Translations under genes and position numbers: made by a program | Notes under the pieces: generated by a model | Told to the model about the DNA's origin: nothing | The model's database searches: none | What the model saw: the letters and a program-made list of their open reading frames with translations, nothing else | In this document: positions 33,315 through 40,839 of the stretch, one piece after another | How positions within the stretch are numbered: the stretch's first letter is position 1 | Layout: every line of letters starts with the position of its first letter | Assembly: GCA_021151665.1 (NCBI GenBank) | Contig: JAGKWW010000036.1 | Location: 1 to 64,000, forward strand | DNA length: 64,000 nucleotides | Origin: Flavobacteriaceae bacterium | GTDB taxonomy: Bacteria; Bacteroidota; Bacteroidia; Flavobacteriales; Flavobacteriaceae | Direction: 5' to 3'

Positions 33315-34347
33315 TTACCATTATGTGCACCCGTCATTCAAGCTCAACGGATTCCATCTCAATGAAGACGATCTTTTGCGCATCGCCTATACTTTTATAA
33401 AAGAAGGAGAGCCGTACGAGAAAGCTGTTGGCGATTTCCTGATGTATTGGTTCGATAACAGCCCCGTCATAGAGATGCACACCAGTGGAACAACCGGCAA
33501 GCCGAAGACCATTGCCATAGAAAAGCAGGCCATGGTGAACTCTGCGCTCGCAACCGGAGAGTTTTTCGGTTTGGAAGCGGGAATAAAAGTATTGCACTGC
33601 CTGCCGACCCAATATGTCGCGGGCAAAATGATGCTCGTGCGGGCTTTTATATTAGGCTGGGATATGGACCTTGTGGCGCCGTCATCCCATCCGCTGGAGC
33701 GTAATGATACCGTATATGATTTTGGAGCAATGGTGCCTTTGCAGGCGCAGCATTCGCTGGATAAGCTCGGCCAGGTTAAGAAACTGATACTCGGCGGCGC
33801 AAAAGTAGGCACACCGCTCGCGGAAGCTTTGGCAAACGTCCCGTCCGAAATTTACGAGACTTATGGTATGACCGAAACCATTACGCATATCGCGGCAAAA
33901 AGAGTGGGGGAAGAAGCTTTTACCGTGCTTCCGCATGTACGCATTAGTGAAGATGACAGGCATTGTCTGGTAATCGATCCGTATGCTATATGCTCCGAAC
34001 CGGTAATCACTAACGATGTGGTGAAAGTGGTAGACAGCAGGCATTTTATATGGCTAGGCAGGTATGATAACGTAATCAACAGCGGTGGCGTAAAGCTTTT
34101 CCCTGAGCAGATAGAGGAGAAGCTCTCGCACAAAATAGACCGCAGATTTTTCGTAAAGGGAGAGCCTGATGAGGAACTCGGTGAAAAACTTGTTCTTTAC
34201 GTTGAAGGCGCACCTTTTGACATCAACCCGGATATCTTTAAAAAACTAGGCAAATTCGAAAAGCCTAGGAAGATACTCTTTATAGAGAAATTTACCGAAA
34301 CGGCGACCGGCAAGGTGATGCGCAACAAATCGGCAGCAACGGCTTAG
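33301..34347 (+). CDS. menE: O-succinylbenzoate-CoA ligase-like AMP-binding protein MenE
   Basis: A 348 aa ANL-superfamily adenylate-forming enzyme, shorter than typical ones, as is normal for MenE of Flavobacteria. Motifs are HTSGTTGKPK (ATP P-loop), YGMTETITH, the hinge WLGRYDNVINSGGVKLFPEQIEE and the C-terminal catalytic lysine region TGKVMRNK. It would activate o-succinylbenzoate in menaquinone synthesis. Other men genes are not in this window. The start ATG 33301 overlaps the CPBP stop. The stop overlaps the convergent M1 peptidase stop by 4 bp. Confidence 0.88.
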   Translation: MIKPDYHYVHPSFKLNGFHLNEDDLLRIAYTFIKEGEPYEKAVGDFLMYWFDNSPVIEMHTSGTTGKPKTIAIEKQAMVNSALATGEFFGLEAGIKVLHCLPTQYVAGKMMLVRAFILGWDMDLVAPSSHPLERNDTVYDFGAMVPLQAQHSLDKLGQVKKLILGGAKVGTPLAEALANVPSEIYETYGMTETITHIAAKRVGEEAFTVLPHVRISEDDRHCLVIDPYAICSEPVITNDVVKVVDSRHFIWLGRYDNVINSGGVKLFPEQIEEKLSHKIDRRFFVKGEPDEELGEKLVLYVEGAPFDINPDIFKKLGKFEKPRKILFIEKFTETATGKVMRNKSAATA

Positions 34348-35957
34348 ACCTTTTTTACCCGGATCAGGAATTTTTGGGTATCGGCTTCTATTTCGGCTAT
34401 GCTTTTTATCGGCCCTGCCTTTTGCCAGTCCCGGGTGGGTACGATTCTGGTTTTTGCTCCGGAAATAAAGATATCTACGGGCATGGCAAAACCGGGCTCA
34501 TCGGCAGACCAACGGTGTTGGAGGTGTTTTCCCTTTCTACGAACTTCGAGTACCGGTAGTGAGGTGTACTGAAGATACTGGTTAAAAACCGGCGTAAGGT
34601 TAATACCGCTTTCCCGATTAAAATATTCAATTACCTGCTTTCCGGTAACGATTTGCTTTTTATAAGTTTCGGCGAACTTTAGCAACATGGCCCACCATTT
34701 TTCGTCGTCGTCAATGATATGGCGAATGGTATTCAGCATCAAAGTGCCCTTGAAGTACATATCGCCTGATCCTTCTTTATTCACCCCGAAAACACCGATG
34801 ATAGGTCGGTCATTCCTGATGGCGCGGCGTTGCCCGTTAATATATTTCATGGCGCTGTCGTAGCCCCAGCGGCATTCTACATAGATGCTCTCGGTATAGG
34901 TTGTAAAAGCTTCGTGCACCCACATATCGGCAATATCCTGCGAAGTGATGCTGTTGCCGAACCACTCATGGCCGCTTTCATGCACCACAATATAATCGAA
35001 AAGCATGCCGACTCCCGTTCCTGAAAGGTCGCCGCCACGATATCCCTTTTGGTACTTATTGCCATAGGCCACTGCGCTCTGGTGCTCCATCCCTAAATAA
35101 GGTGTTTCTATCAGCTTATACCCATCTTCGGCAAAAGGGTAAATGCCAAATTTACTTTGAAAACAATCGAGCATGGGCTTCACCTCTTCAAATTGTTTTC
35201 GGGCTTTTTGCTCATTCTCTTTCAGGACATAATAGTCCAGGTCGAGCCCGTTGTGCGTGTCGTGGATGTGCGCATAATCGGCTATGTTTATCGTGATGTC
35301 GTAGTTGTTAATTGGGTTCACCACCTGCCAGTCCCAACGTGTGTAGCCATTGCCAAGGTTTGTGCTGCCCATATACCTGCCGTTAGAAACGTTCATCAGG
35401 CCATTGGGGACCGCTACGCGTATAATTGCTCCGTGGTCGGGTTCGTCGCTTTGCGAGTCTTTTACCGGATACCACAGGCTCGCACCCGTGCCCTGAACGG
35501 CGACGCCTATCCACGGCTTGCCCTGCCCGTCTTTAGAAAATACCATTCCGCCATCCCAGGGGGCATTCTTTGCCACGCGCGGATTGCCGGAATAGTAAAA
35601 GCGAAGTGAATGTTCCGATGCTTTTGCAAGCGCCTCTTTAAAGGAGACAAAAACCGCATCGTATTCGCGCTTGTAATCGAGCTTCTTGCCATTGTGTATA
35701 ATACTGTCAACCTTCATATTCTCAAAAAGATCGAGCTGGAGGCGCGATGTATTCTCGTTTACGGCAAAACTGATCTCATTATAGCCGGAAATGTAGCGTT
35801 TGTCCGGATCGACTTTTACATCGAGCGTATAACGAAGTACATTATAGCATGTCCTCTCAAACGGCAGCCCACCCTGAAGCGAATCGCGCCTCGTTATATT
35901 TTGTGCTTGTATGGCAAATGGCAGCGCTATCAACGCCCATAAAACCACGCGTTTCAT
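34344..35957 (-). CDS. M1 family metallopeptidase
   Basis: A 537 aa secreted zinc aminopeptidase with a signal peptide (KRVVLWALIALPFAIQA). An N-terminal beta domain is followed by the exopeptidase-type region and the zinc site HESGHEWFGN (HEXXH) with the third ligand Glu in MWVHEAFTTYTES. A tyrosine-containing segment (MYFKGTLMLNTIRH) follows. The protein lacks the long C-terminal ARM domain of PepN and corresponds to the short periplasmic type. It overlaps the upstream esterase gene by 4 bp (ATGA), so the pair is an operon, possibly of secreted hydrolases. Confidence 0.92.
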   Translation of the reverse strand: MKRVVLWALIALPFAIQAQNITRRDSLQGGLPFERTCYNVLRYTLDVKVDPDKRYISGYNEISFAVNENTSRLQLDLFENMKVDSIIHNGKKLDYKREYDAVFVSFKEALAKASEHSLRFYYSGNPRVAKNAPWDGGMVFSKDGQGKPWIGVAVQGTGASLWYPVKDSQSDEPDHGAIIRVAVPNGLMNVSNGRYMGSTNLGNGYTRWDWQVVNPINNYDITINIADYAHIHDTHNGLDLDYYVLKENEQKARKQFEEVKPMLDCFQSKFGIYPFAEDGYKLIETPYLGMEHQSAVAYGNKYQKGYRGGDLSGTGVGMLFDYIVVHESGHEWFGNSITSQDIADMWVHEAFTTYTESIYVECRWGYDSAMKYINGQRRAIRNDRPIIGVFGVNKEGSGDMYFKGTLMLNTIRHIIDDDEKWWAMLLKFAETYKKQIVTGKQVIEYFNRESGINLTPVFNQYLQYTSLPVLEVRRKGKHLQHRWSADEPGFAMPVDIFISGAKTRIVPTRDWQKAGPIKSIAEIEADTQKFLIRVKKV

Positions 35958-36862
35958 AAATTATTAGGGTAAAGGAATTTGAGCGCAACATCAAACCTTT
36001 CCTGCCAGAAGGCTTCACTATGCCCGGCACCTTCAAATTTTCGGGTTACCCAGTTTTTTCCGGGAATGTAGCCGGCAGCAGCCATTATTTCATCCATTAC
36101 CTTTTGGTGTACGCCATAGTACTCATCGAGAGTGGTGGTGCCATGATCAAAATAGATACGATGATTTGCGGGCGATGGCAGGTGCTCCTTAAAATATCCG
36201 CGCACTGCGTTAGACGGCGCCATGTTCTTATTATCGAAAAGGATAGGCCAGTGCGTCGAAATGCAGGCCGCCTGCCCAAATACATCCGGATACTCACACA
36301 TGGCATAAAAAGAAATCAGCCCACCCATAGAGCTTCCGCAAACTGAGGTATTTGGCGCATCATTTAAGGTGCGATAACTCTTGTCGATAAAGGGCTTCAG
36401 CTCCTCCACCATGAATTTCAGGTATTCATCTCCAAGAAACTCATTTTTGGCAACCCCCATTTTTGCTGCCGCGTCGTCCATTTGCTGCCTGTCTTCATCG
36501 GTCAGATAGGCGGCTGCTTTTTCGGGGAAGTATTCGTAATATCTCGCATCAGTGCACCATATAGCGACAATTATCACTGGTTGGATCTCTTTTTTGCCAA
36601 TCAGGCGTTGTGCAGTATCCCCGGCCTTCCAGGGCACATTCCCCATGGCTGTTTTCGGATTAAAGACGTTCTGCCCGTCGTGCATATACAGCACCGGAAA
36701 TTGCTGTTTCGGGTTGGCCGCATATTCTGCCGGCAGCCATATTTCTACATTGCGTGGCTTTACATACTTTGATTTGAAGTTGTCGATCTTGATAATCTTA
36801 CCGCTTTGGGCAGGGCAAAAAGTAAAGCAAAACAATAACAATGTCAGGAGAATGGTTTTCAT
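35954..36862 (-). CDS. Secreted alpha/beta-hydrolase esterase (esterase D-like)
   Basis: A 302 aa protein with a signal peptide (KTILLTLLLFCFTFCPA) and an alpha/beta-hydrolase fold of the putative esterase (PF00756) type. The nucleophile elbow is CGSSMGGL and a catalytic histidine is in EGAGHSEAFW; the segment LYMHDGQNVFNPKT resembles the carbohydrate esterase group. It may cleave ester-linked acyl or feruloyl groups, but the substrate is unknown. A TATATTTA promoter-like element lies at 36878-36885 on the minus strand. It is cotranscribed with the M1 peptidase. Confidence 0.87.
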   Translation of the reverse strand: MKTILLTLLLFCFTFCPAQSGKIIKIDNFKSKYVKPRNVEIWLPAEYAANPKQQFPVLYMHDGQNVFNPKTAMGNVPWKAGDTAQRLIGKKEIQPVIIVAIWCTDARYYEYFPEKAAAYLTDEDRQQMDDAAAKMGVAKNEFLGDEYLKFMVEELKPFIDKSYRTLNDAPNTSVCGSSMGGLISFYAMCEYPDVFGQAACISTHWPILFDNKNMAPSNAVRGYFKEHLPSPANHRIYFDHGTTTLDEYYGVHQKVMDEIMAAAGYIPGKNWVTRKFEGAGHSEAFWQERFDVALKFLYPNNL

Positions 36863-36898
36863 TCGAGTTCTTTTCGGTAAATATACTTAAAAAGATAA

Positions 36899-37246
36899 TC
36901 AGGGCGCTGCATCGTTTCCCTGTTGTGCTTTCAGTAACGGAGATATAAGGGTATTGTTTCGATCTGTAAGGAAGAGCCTGTATTTTCCATCAGGGCCTTT
37001 TTTGTAAATGCGCAATATATCTGACTTTGCTTCTTTTACAAGAGAATCCCCGACTTCAACATTAGAATTGGAACTGATGCGATGACCCCAAAACTGAATT
37101 TCGCTACGATTTCCGTTAAAGATTTTCAGGCTGCCACTTCCGTTTACCTCCAGTCTTGTGATAACAAAATGGTAGCCCTGTTCGATCTGCTCGTGCGAAT
37201 TCACATACTGCTGTGTGAGCAAAATAATCGCAACTATAAAATACAA
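36899..37246 (-). CDS. Small membrane-anchored protein, unknown
   Basis: A 115-codon open frame with a hydrophobic N-terminal segment (YFIVAIILLT) and a soluble beta-rich remainder (VNGSGSLKIFNGNRSEIQFW). The only initiators are TTG at 37246 or rare ATA codons further up to 37282, where the hydrophobic helix would extend (KSRLLIFIGLYFIVAIILL). A longer anchored form is therefore plausible but the start is uncertain. It lies between the carboxylase gene and the esterase gene on the same strand. I recognise no domain. Confidence 0.5.
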   Translation of the reverse strand: MYFIVAIILLTQQYVNSHEQIEQGYHFVITRLEVNGSGSLKIFNGNRSEIQFWGHRISSNSNVEVGDSLVKEAKSDILRIYKKGPDGKYRLFLTDRNNTLISPLLKAQQGNDAAP

Positions 37247-37288
37247 ACCTATAAATATTAGTAGCCTGCTCTTTATAGTTTAAGATGA

Positions 37289-38692
37289 CTACACCTGTAT
37301 CACCCCAAGGTTGAACTGCTTTTCTATAGGGGCATGGTCGGCAGCCTCGATGCCCATCGATATCCATTTCCTGGTATCTACCGGGTCGATTATCGCATCC
37401 GTCCAAAGCCTTGAGGCAGCGTAGTACGGCGATACCTGCGCATCGTAACGCGCCTTTATTTTTGAGAATAGTTCTTCTTCTTTTTCTGGTGTAAGCTCTT
37501 CACCCTTCGCCTTAAGCGATGATGTGGAGCCCACCATAAATCCGGTAACATCCTGAAGGAATACCAACGGAATTTTCTTCTGGTTGCAGTTGGCGATGAA
37601 GCGCGTGGCCTTATCGGCGCTATCGCTGTAGATTACGCCACCAAACTGCATTTCGCCTTTTTTAGATTTCACCACTTTACGCTGGTTGGCCACGATGCCA
37701 ACCGCCCAGCCATCGATACGGGCATATCCGGTGATAATAGTCTGGCCGTACCCGGCTTTGTATTCGTCAAATTCGCTGTTGTCTACAAGGCGCTTAATGA
37801 TTTCCATCATGTCGTATTGCTCGCTGCGGGTACGCGGCAGTATACCGTACAGGTCGGTTTCCGGCAAGGCAGGCTTTTCGGCCTTTACCCTATTGAATCC
37901 GGCCTTGTTATAGTCGCCAATCTTGTCTACAATGTTTTTTATCGTATCAAGGGCGTCCTTATCATCCTTGGCCTTATAATCTGTAACACCCGATATCTCG
38001 CAGTGCGTGGTAGCGCCCCCAAGCGTCTCGTTGTCAATACTTTCACCTATAGCCGCCTTAACGAGGTAGCTGCCCGCCAGGAAAATACTTCCTGTCTTAT
38101 CTACTATTAGTGCCTCATCGCTCATAATGGGCAGGTAAGCCCCACCGGCTACACAACTTCCCATAACCGCAGCAATTTGTGTGATGCCCATGCTGCTCAT
38201 AATGGCATTGTTGCGGAATATACGCCCAAAATGTTCCTTATCGGGAAAGATCTCATCCTGCATTGGCAGGTAAACTCCGGCGCTGTCTACGAGGTAAATA
38301 ATAGGCAGCCGATTCTCCATAGCTATCTCCTGTGCGCGCAGGTTCTTTTTGCCTGTAATAGGGAACCAGGCTCCTGCCTTTACCGTGGCATCATTTGCAA
38401 CCACCACACACTGCTTACCGCGTATGTATCCCATTTTTACCACCACGCCACCACTAGGGCATCCGCCGTGTTCTGCATACATACCTTCTCCTACAAAAGC
38501 GCCGATCTCAATACTTTTAGCATTGGTATCTAACAGGTAGTCAATACGCTCGCGTGCTGTCATCTTGCGCTCAGCGTGAAGCTTGTCAATGCGTTTCTGG
38601 CCACCGCCAAGAGAAACTTTAGCAAATTTTTGCTTCATCTCAGACACCAGAAGCTTATTGTGATCTTCGTTTTTGTTGAAGTTTAAGTCCAT
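37289..38692 (-). CDS. Acyl-CoA carboxylase beta (carboxyltransferase) subunit with internal deletion
   Basis: A 467 aa protein closely resembling the methylcrotonyl/propionyl-type carboxyltransferase subunit, which moves CO2 from biotin to an acyl-CoA. Present are the KMTARERIDYLLD start, YAEHGGCPSGGVV, GVYLPMQDEIFPD and GSCVAGGAYLPIMSDE (first oxyanion region). After FLQDVTGFMVGS the sequence jumps to TSSLKAKGEELTPEKE. From memory, homologues are near 542 aa and have about 75 residues here, including the glycine-rich GNSYGAGNYAMCG loop that forms the second oxyanion hole and binds carboxybiotin. The frame is kept but the enzyme is probably inactive, unless the gap is an assembly error. No biotin carboxylase gene is nearby. 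Confidence 0.9.
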   Translation of the reverse strand: MDLNFNKNEDHNKLLVSEMKQKFAKVSLGGGQKRIDKLHAERKMTARERIDYLLDTNAKSIEIGAFVGEGMYAEHGGCPSGGVVVKMGYIRGKQCVVVANDATVKAGAWFPITGKKNLRAQEIAMENRLPIIYLVDSAGVYLPMQDEIFPDKEHFGRIFRNNAIMSSMGITQIAAVMGSCVAGGAYLPIMSDEALIVDKTGSIFLAGSYLVKAAIGESIDNETLGGATTHCEISGVTDYKAKDDKDALDTIKNIVDKIGDYNKAGFNRVKAEKPALPETDLYGILPRTRSEQYDMMEIIKRLVDNSEFDEYKAGYGQTIITGYARIDGWAVGIVANQRKVVKSKKGEMQFGGVIYSDSADKATRFIANCNQKKIPLVFLQDVTGFMVGSTSSLKAKGEELTPEKEEELFSKIKARYDAQVSPYYAASRLWTDAIIDPVDTRKWISMGIEAADHAPIEKQFNLGVIQV

Positions 38693-38805
38693 TATATTTT
38701 TATTTTTTATAAAAACCGTAATTTTGTCGGGCTAAAATACAAAAATGTTTAATGATTAGCCAAATCACTGTTAATAATTCAGATAGCCTGCTTAGCAATT
38801 AATTA

Positions 38806-38818
38806 AGATTGATAATCT
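38806..38818. promoter_or_regulatory. Short palindrome AGATT-GAT-AATCT upstream of DUF47-Pit
   Basis: A perfect 5-bp inverted repeat with a 3-bp centre, 41 bp upstream of the TACCTTTG element. It lies in the 196-bp AT-rich spacer between the carboxylase and phosphate genes. It could be an operator; it is short enough to be chance. Confidence 0.3.
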
Positions 38819-38859
38819 GTTGTTGAAGATTAGTTAACCTTTTCTTAACATACCACCAA

Positions 38860-38867
38860 TACCTTTG
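38860..38867 (+). promoter_or_regulatory. -7 element TACCTTTG for DUF47-Pit
   Basis: Exact TAnnTTTG match; predicted leader of about 15 nt before the ATG at 38889. There is no clear -33 element, which would fit regulation by phosphate supply, but this is inference. Confidence 0.55.
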
Positions 38868-38888
38868 CCGCAAGATAAAAAGAGCTTA

Positions 38889-39533
38889 ATGTCATTAAAC
38901 AGCATTTTTCAGTTTCTTGTACCGAAAGACAAGAAATTTTTTCCTCTCTTTGAGAAAGCAGCGTTAAACCTTGTGCATCTTGCAGAGGCGCTCCACGAAG
39001 GTATGAACGCCCCAAGGCCGCAACGTGAAGAGTTTTTTAAAAAGGTAGAAGAGCTTGAAAGCGTTATAGAAGAAATAACGCACCAGACCAACCTGGAGCT
39101 TAGCCGTAACTTTATCACTCCTTTTGACCGCGAAGACATCCACGCGCTGGTTTCGGCGATGGATAATGTGGCCGACTACATGTACGGCGCTGCCAGCCGG
39201 ATGAGGCTGTACCAGGTAGATAAGATAACCAAGTCTATCCGTAAGATGACCGAGATTAACCTGGAGGCTTGCCAGCTGATACAAACCGCCGTGGCCGACC
39301 TGAAGGATATGAAGAATATGAAAGGCATTGCCGATGCCTGCAAGCGCATCAATAAGCTTGAAAATAAATCGGATAATGTATTCGATAAGGCGGTGGCAGA
39401 TATATTTGAGAACGAAACCGATGTGAAGAACATCATCAAATATAAGGAAGTGCTTTCTGCACTCGAAACCGCTACCGATAAATGCAAGAGCGTAGCCAAT
39501 GTTTTAGAGTCTATCACTGTAAAACATTCTTAA
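38889..39533 (+). CDS. DUF47 family phosphate transport accessory protein
   Basis: A 214 aa cytoplasmic all-helical protein of the DUF47/PhoU-like family (TIGR00153), which pairs with PiT transporters. Visible are FLVPKDKKFFPLFEKAA at the start, repeated long amphipathic helices, and an ALVSAMDNVADYMYGAASR segment similar to the PhoU acidic metal-binding helix. The start ATG 38889 fits the promoter; the upstream reading adds eight unrelated residues. The Pit gene begins 10 bp downstream. It likely modulates the transporter. Confidence 0.93.
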   Translation: MSLNSIFQFLVPKDKKFFPLFEKAALNLVHLAEALHEGMNAPRPQREEFFKKVEELESVIEEITHQTNLELSRNFITPFDREDIHALVSAMDNVADYMYGAASRMRLYQVDKITKSIRKMTEINLEACQLIQTAVADLKDMKNMKGIADACKRINKLENKSDNVFDKAVADIFENETDVKNIIKYKEVLSALETATDKCKSVANVLESITVKHS

Positions 39534-39543
39534 TCTGCCCGGT

Positions 39544-40608
39544 ATGACGTTACTCATCATCATAATCGTGCTTGCGCTTATATTTGATTATATAAACGGC
39601 TTTCACGATGCGGCCAACTCCATCGCAACGATAGTGGCTACCAAGGTGCTTACACCTTTCCAGGCGGTGCTTTGGGCGGCTTTCTTCAACTTCCTGGCCT
39701 ACTTTATTTCAAGGTACTGGATAGGGGAGTTTAAAATTGGTAATACCATTGCCAAAACGGTAAGCGAAGACTTTATCACACTTGAGGTAATTTTCGCCGG
39801 CCTGGTTGCCGCCATTACCTGGAACCTCCTTACCTGGAAACTGGGTATACCATCATCATCATCGCATACCCTTATCGGCGGATTTATGGGCGCTGCACTG
39901 GCTCACGCTTTTACAGTTCCGGGTGCCGATATGAACACGGTGGTCAACTATGCTAAGGTTGTGCCTATCATGCTGTTCATTTTCTGTGCGCCGCTTATAG
40001 GTATGTTTGTAGCTTACTTCTTAACCGTCATTATCCTGCATATTTGCAAAAAAGCCAACCCAAGCAAGGCCGACCGGTGGTTCCGCAGGCTTCAGCTGGT
40101 GTCTTCCGCGCTTTTCAGCCTTGGCCATGGCGCCAATGACGCCCAGAAAGTAATGGGTATCATAGGGGCGGCAGTGATTTTTTACCATACGAAGATGGAT
40201 GTGGATGTAAATTACCTTAATGCCGAAGATCCCTTTAAGTACTTTGTGTCGCACTGGGGCTGGGTGCCACTGACGAGTTTCCTTATGATTGGCCTCGGTA
40301 CCATGAGTGGTGGCTGGAAAATCGTTAAAACCATGGGCTCTAAGATAACAAAGGTTACGTCGCTGGAAGGCGTTGCCGCCGAAACCGCCGGTGCAATAAC
40401 GCTCTACACTTCAGAGCATCTGGGTATCCCGGTTTCAACCACACATACTATTACAGGCTCTATTATAGGTGTAGGTATTACCAAGCGTGTATCGGCCGTG
40501 AGATGGGGGGTTACTATCAGCCTGCTGTGGGCCTGGGTACTCACCATTCCCGTTTCTGCCCTGATCGCCGCTTTAATGTATTTTATCACGACGCTGTTCA
40601 CACGATAA
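39544..40608 (+). CDS. Inorganic phosphate transporter, PiT family
   Basis: A 354 aa inner-membrane phosphate symporter. The two inverted PHO4 signatures are present: FDYINGFHDAANSIAT near the start with GIPSSSSHTLIGG, and LGHGANDAQKVMGI with GIPVSTTHTITGSIIG in the second half. About ten membrane helices are visible. This is the short PiT type without the long central loop of some Flavobacteria. It forms an operon with DUF47 and ends at a strong terminator. Confidence 0.94.
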   Translation: MTLLIIIIVLALIFDYINGFHDAANSIATIVATKVLTPFQAVLWAAFFNFLAYFISRYWIGEFKIGNTIAKTVSEDFITLEVIFAGLVAAITWNLLTWKLGIPSSSSHTLIGGFMGAALAHAFTVPGADMNTVVNYAKVVPIMLFIFCAPLIGMFVAYFLTVIILHICKKANPSKADRWFRRLQLVSSALFSLGHGANDAQKVMGIIGAAVIFYHTKMDVDVNYLNAEDPFKYFVSHWGWVPLTSFLMIGLGTMSGGWKIVKTMGSKITKVTSLEGVAAETAGAITLYTSEHLGIPVSTTHTITGSIIGVGITKRVSAVRWGVTISLLWAWVLTIPVSALIAALMYFITTLFTR

Positions 40609-40625
40609 TATCCCTTCAAAACTTT

Positions 40626-40653
40626 AAATCCCGCTGACTGGCGGGATTTTTTT
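40626..40653 (+). terminator. Terminator of DUF47-Pit operon
   Basis: AAATCCCGC at 40626-40634 pairs with GCGGGATTT at 40641-40649 around TGACTG, followed by T. Confidence 0.92.
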
Positions 40654-40755
40654 GCTTTAACAATACGGTATTTATTTTCTTATAAAAATTCATCTTTTGT
40701 AATTTATTGCGGATATAAAATTGTATTCCTCAATAATTTTGACACTTTGAAACAT

Positions 40756-40786
40756 TTGTGCTATCGATTGGCGAAATTGTGCTATC
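40756..40786 (+). promoter_or_regulatory. Direct repeat TTGTGCTATC x2, likely AraC operator
   Basis: TTGTGCTATC occurs at 40756-40765 and again, unchanged, at 40777-40786, a period of 21 bp or two helical turns. The second copy ends 19 bp before the -7 element TAATTTTG. This geometry fits tandem half-sites bound by an AraC-type activator next to RNA polymerase. The AraC gene at 43883-44800 is the obvious candidate. Confidence 0.65.
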
Positions 40787-40805
40787 CGCTTTTGTTTTGC
40801 CCGGC

Positions 40806-40813
40806 TAATTTTG
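40806..40813 (+). promoter_or_regulatory. -7 element TAATTTTG for aldehyde dehydrogenase operon
   Basis: Fits TAnnTTTG and gives a leader of about 20 nt before the ATG at 40840. No -33 TTTG at normal spacing, consistent with activator dependence. Confidence 0.55.
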
Positions 40814-40839
40814 GCTTAAAACCAAAAAGATACATAATT

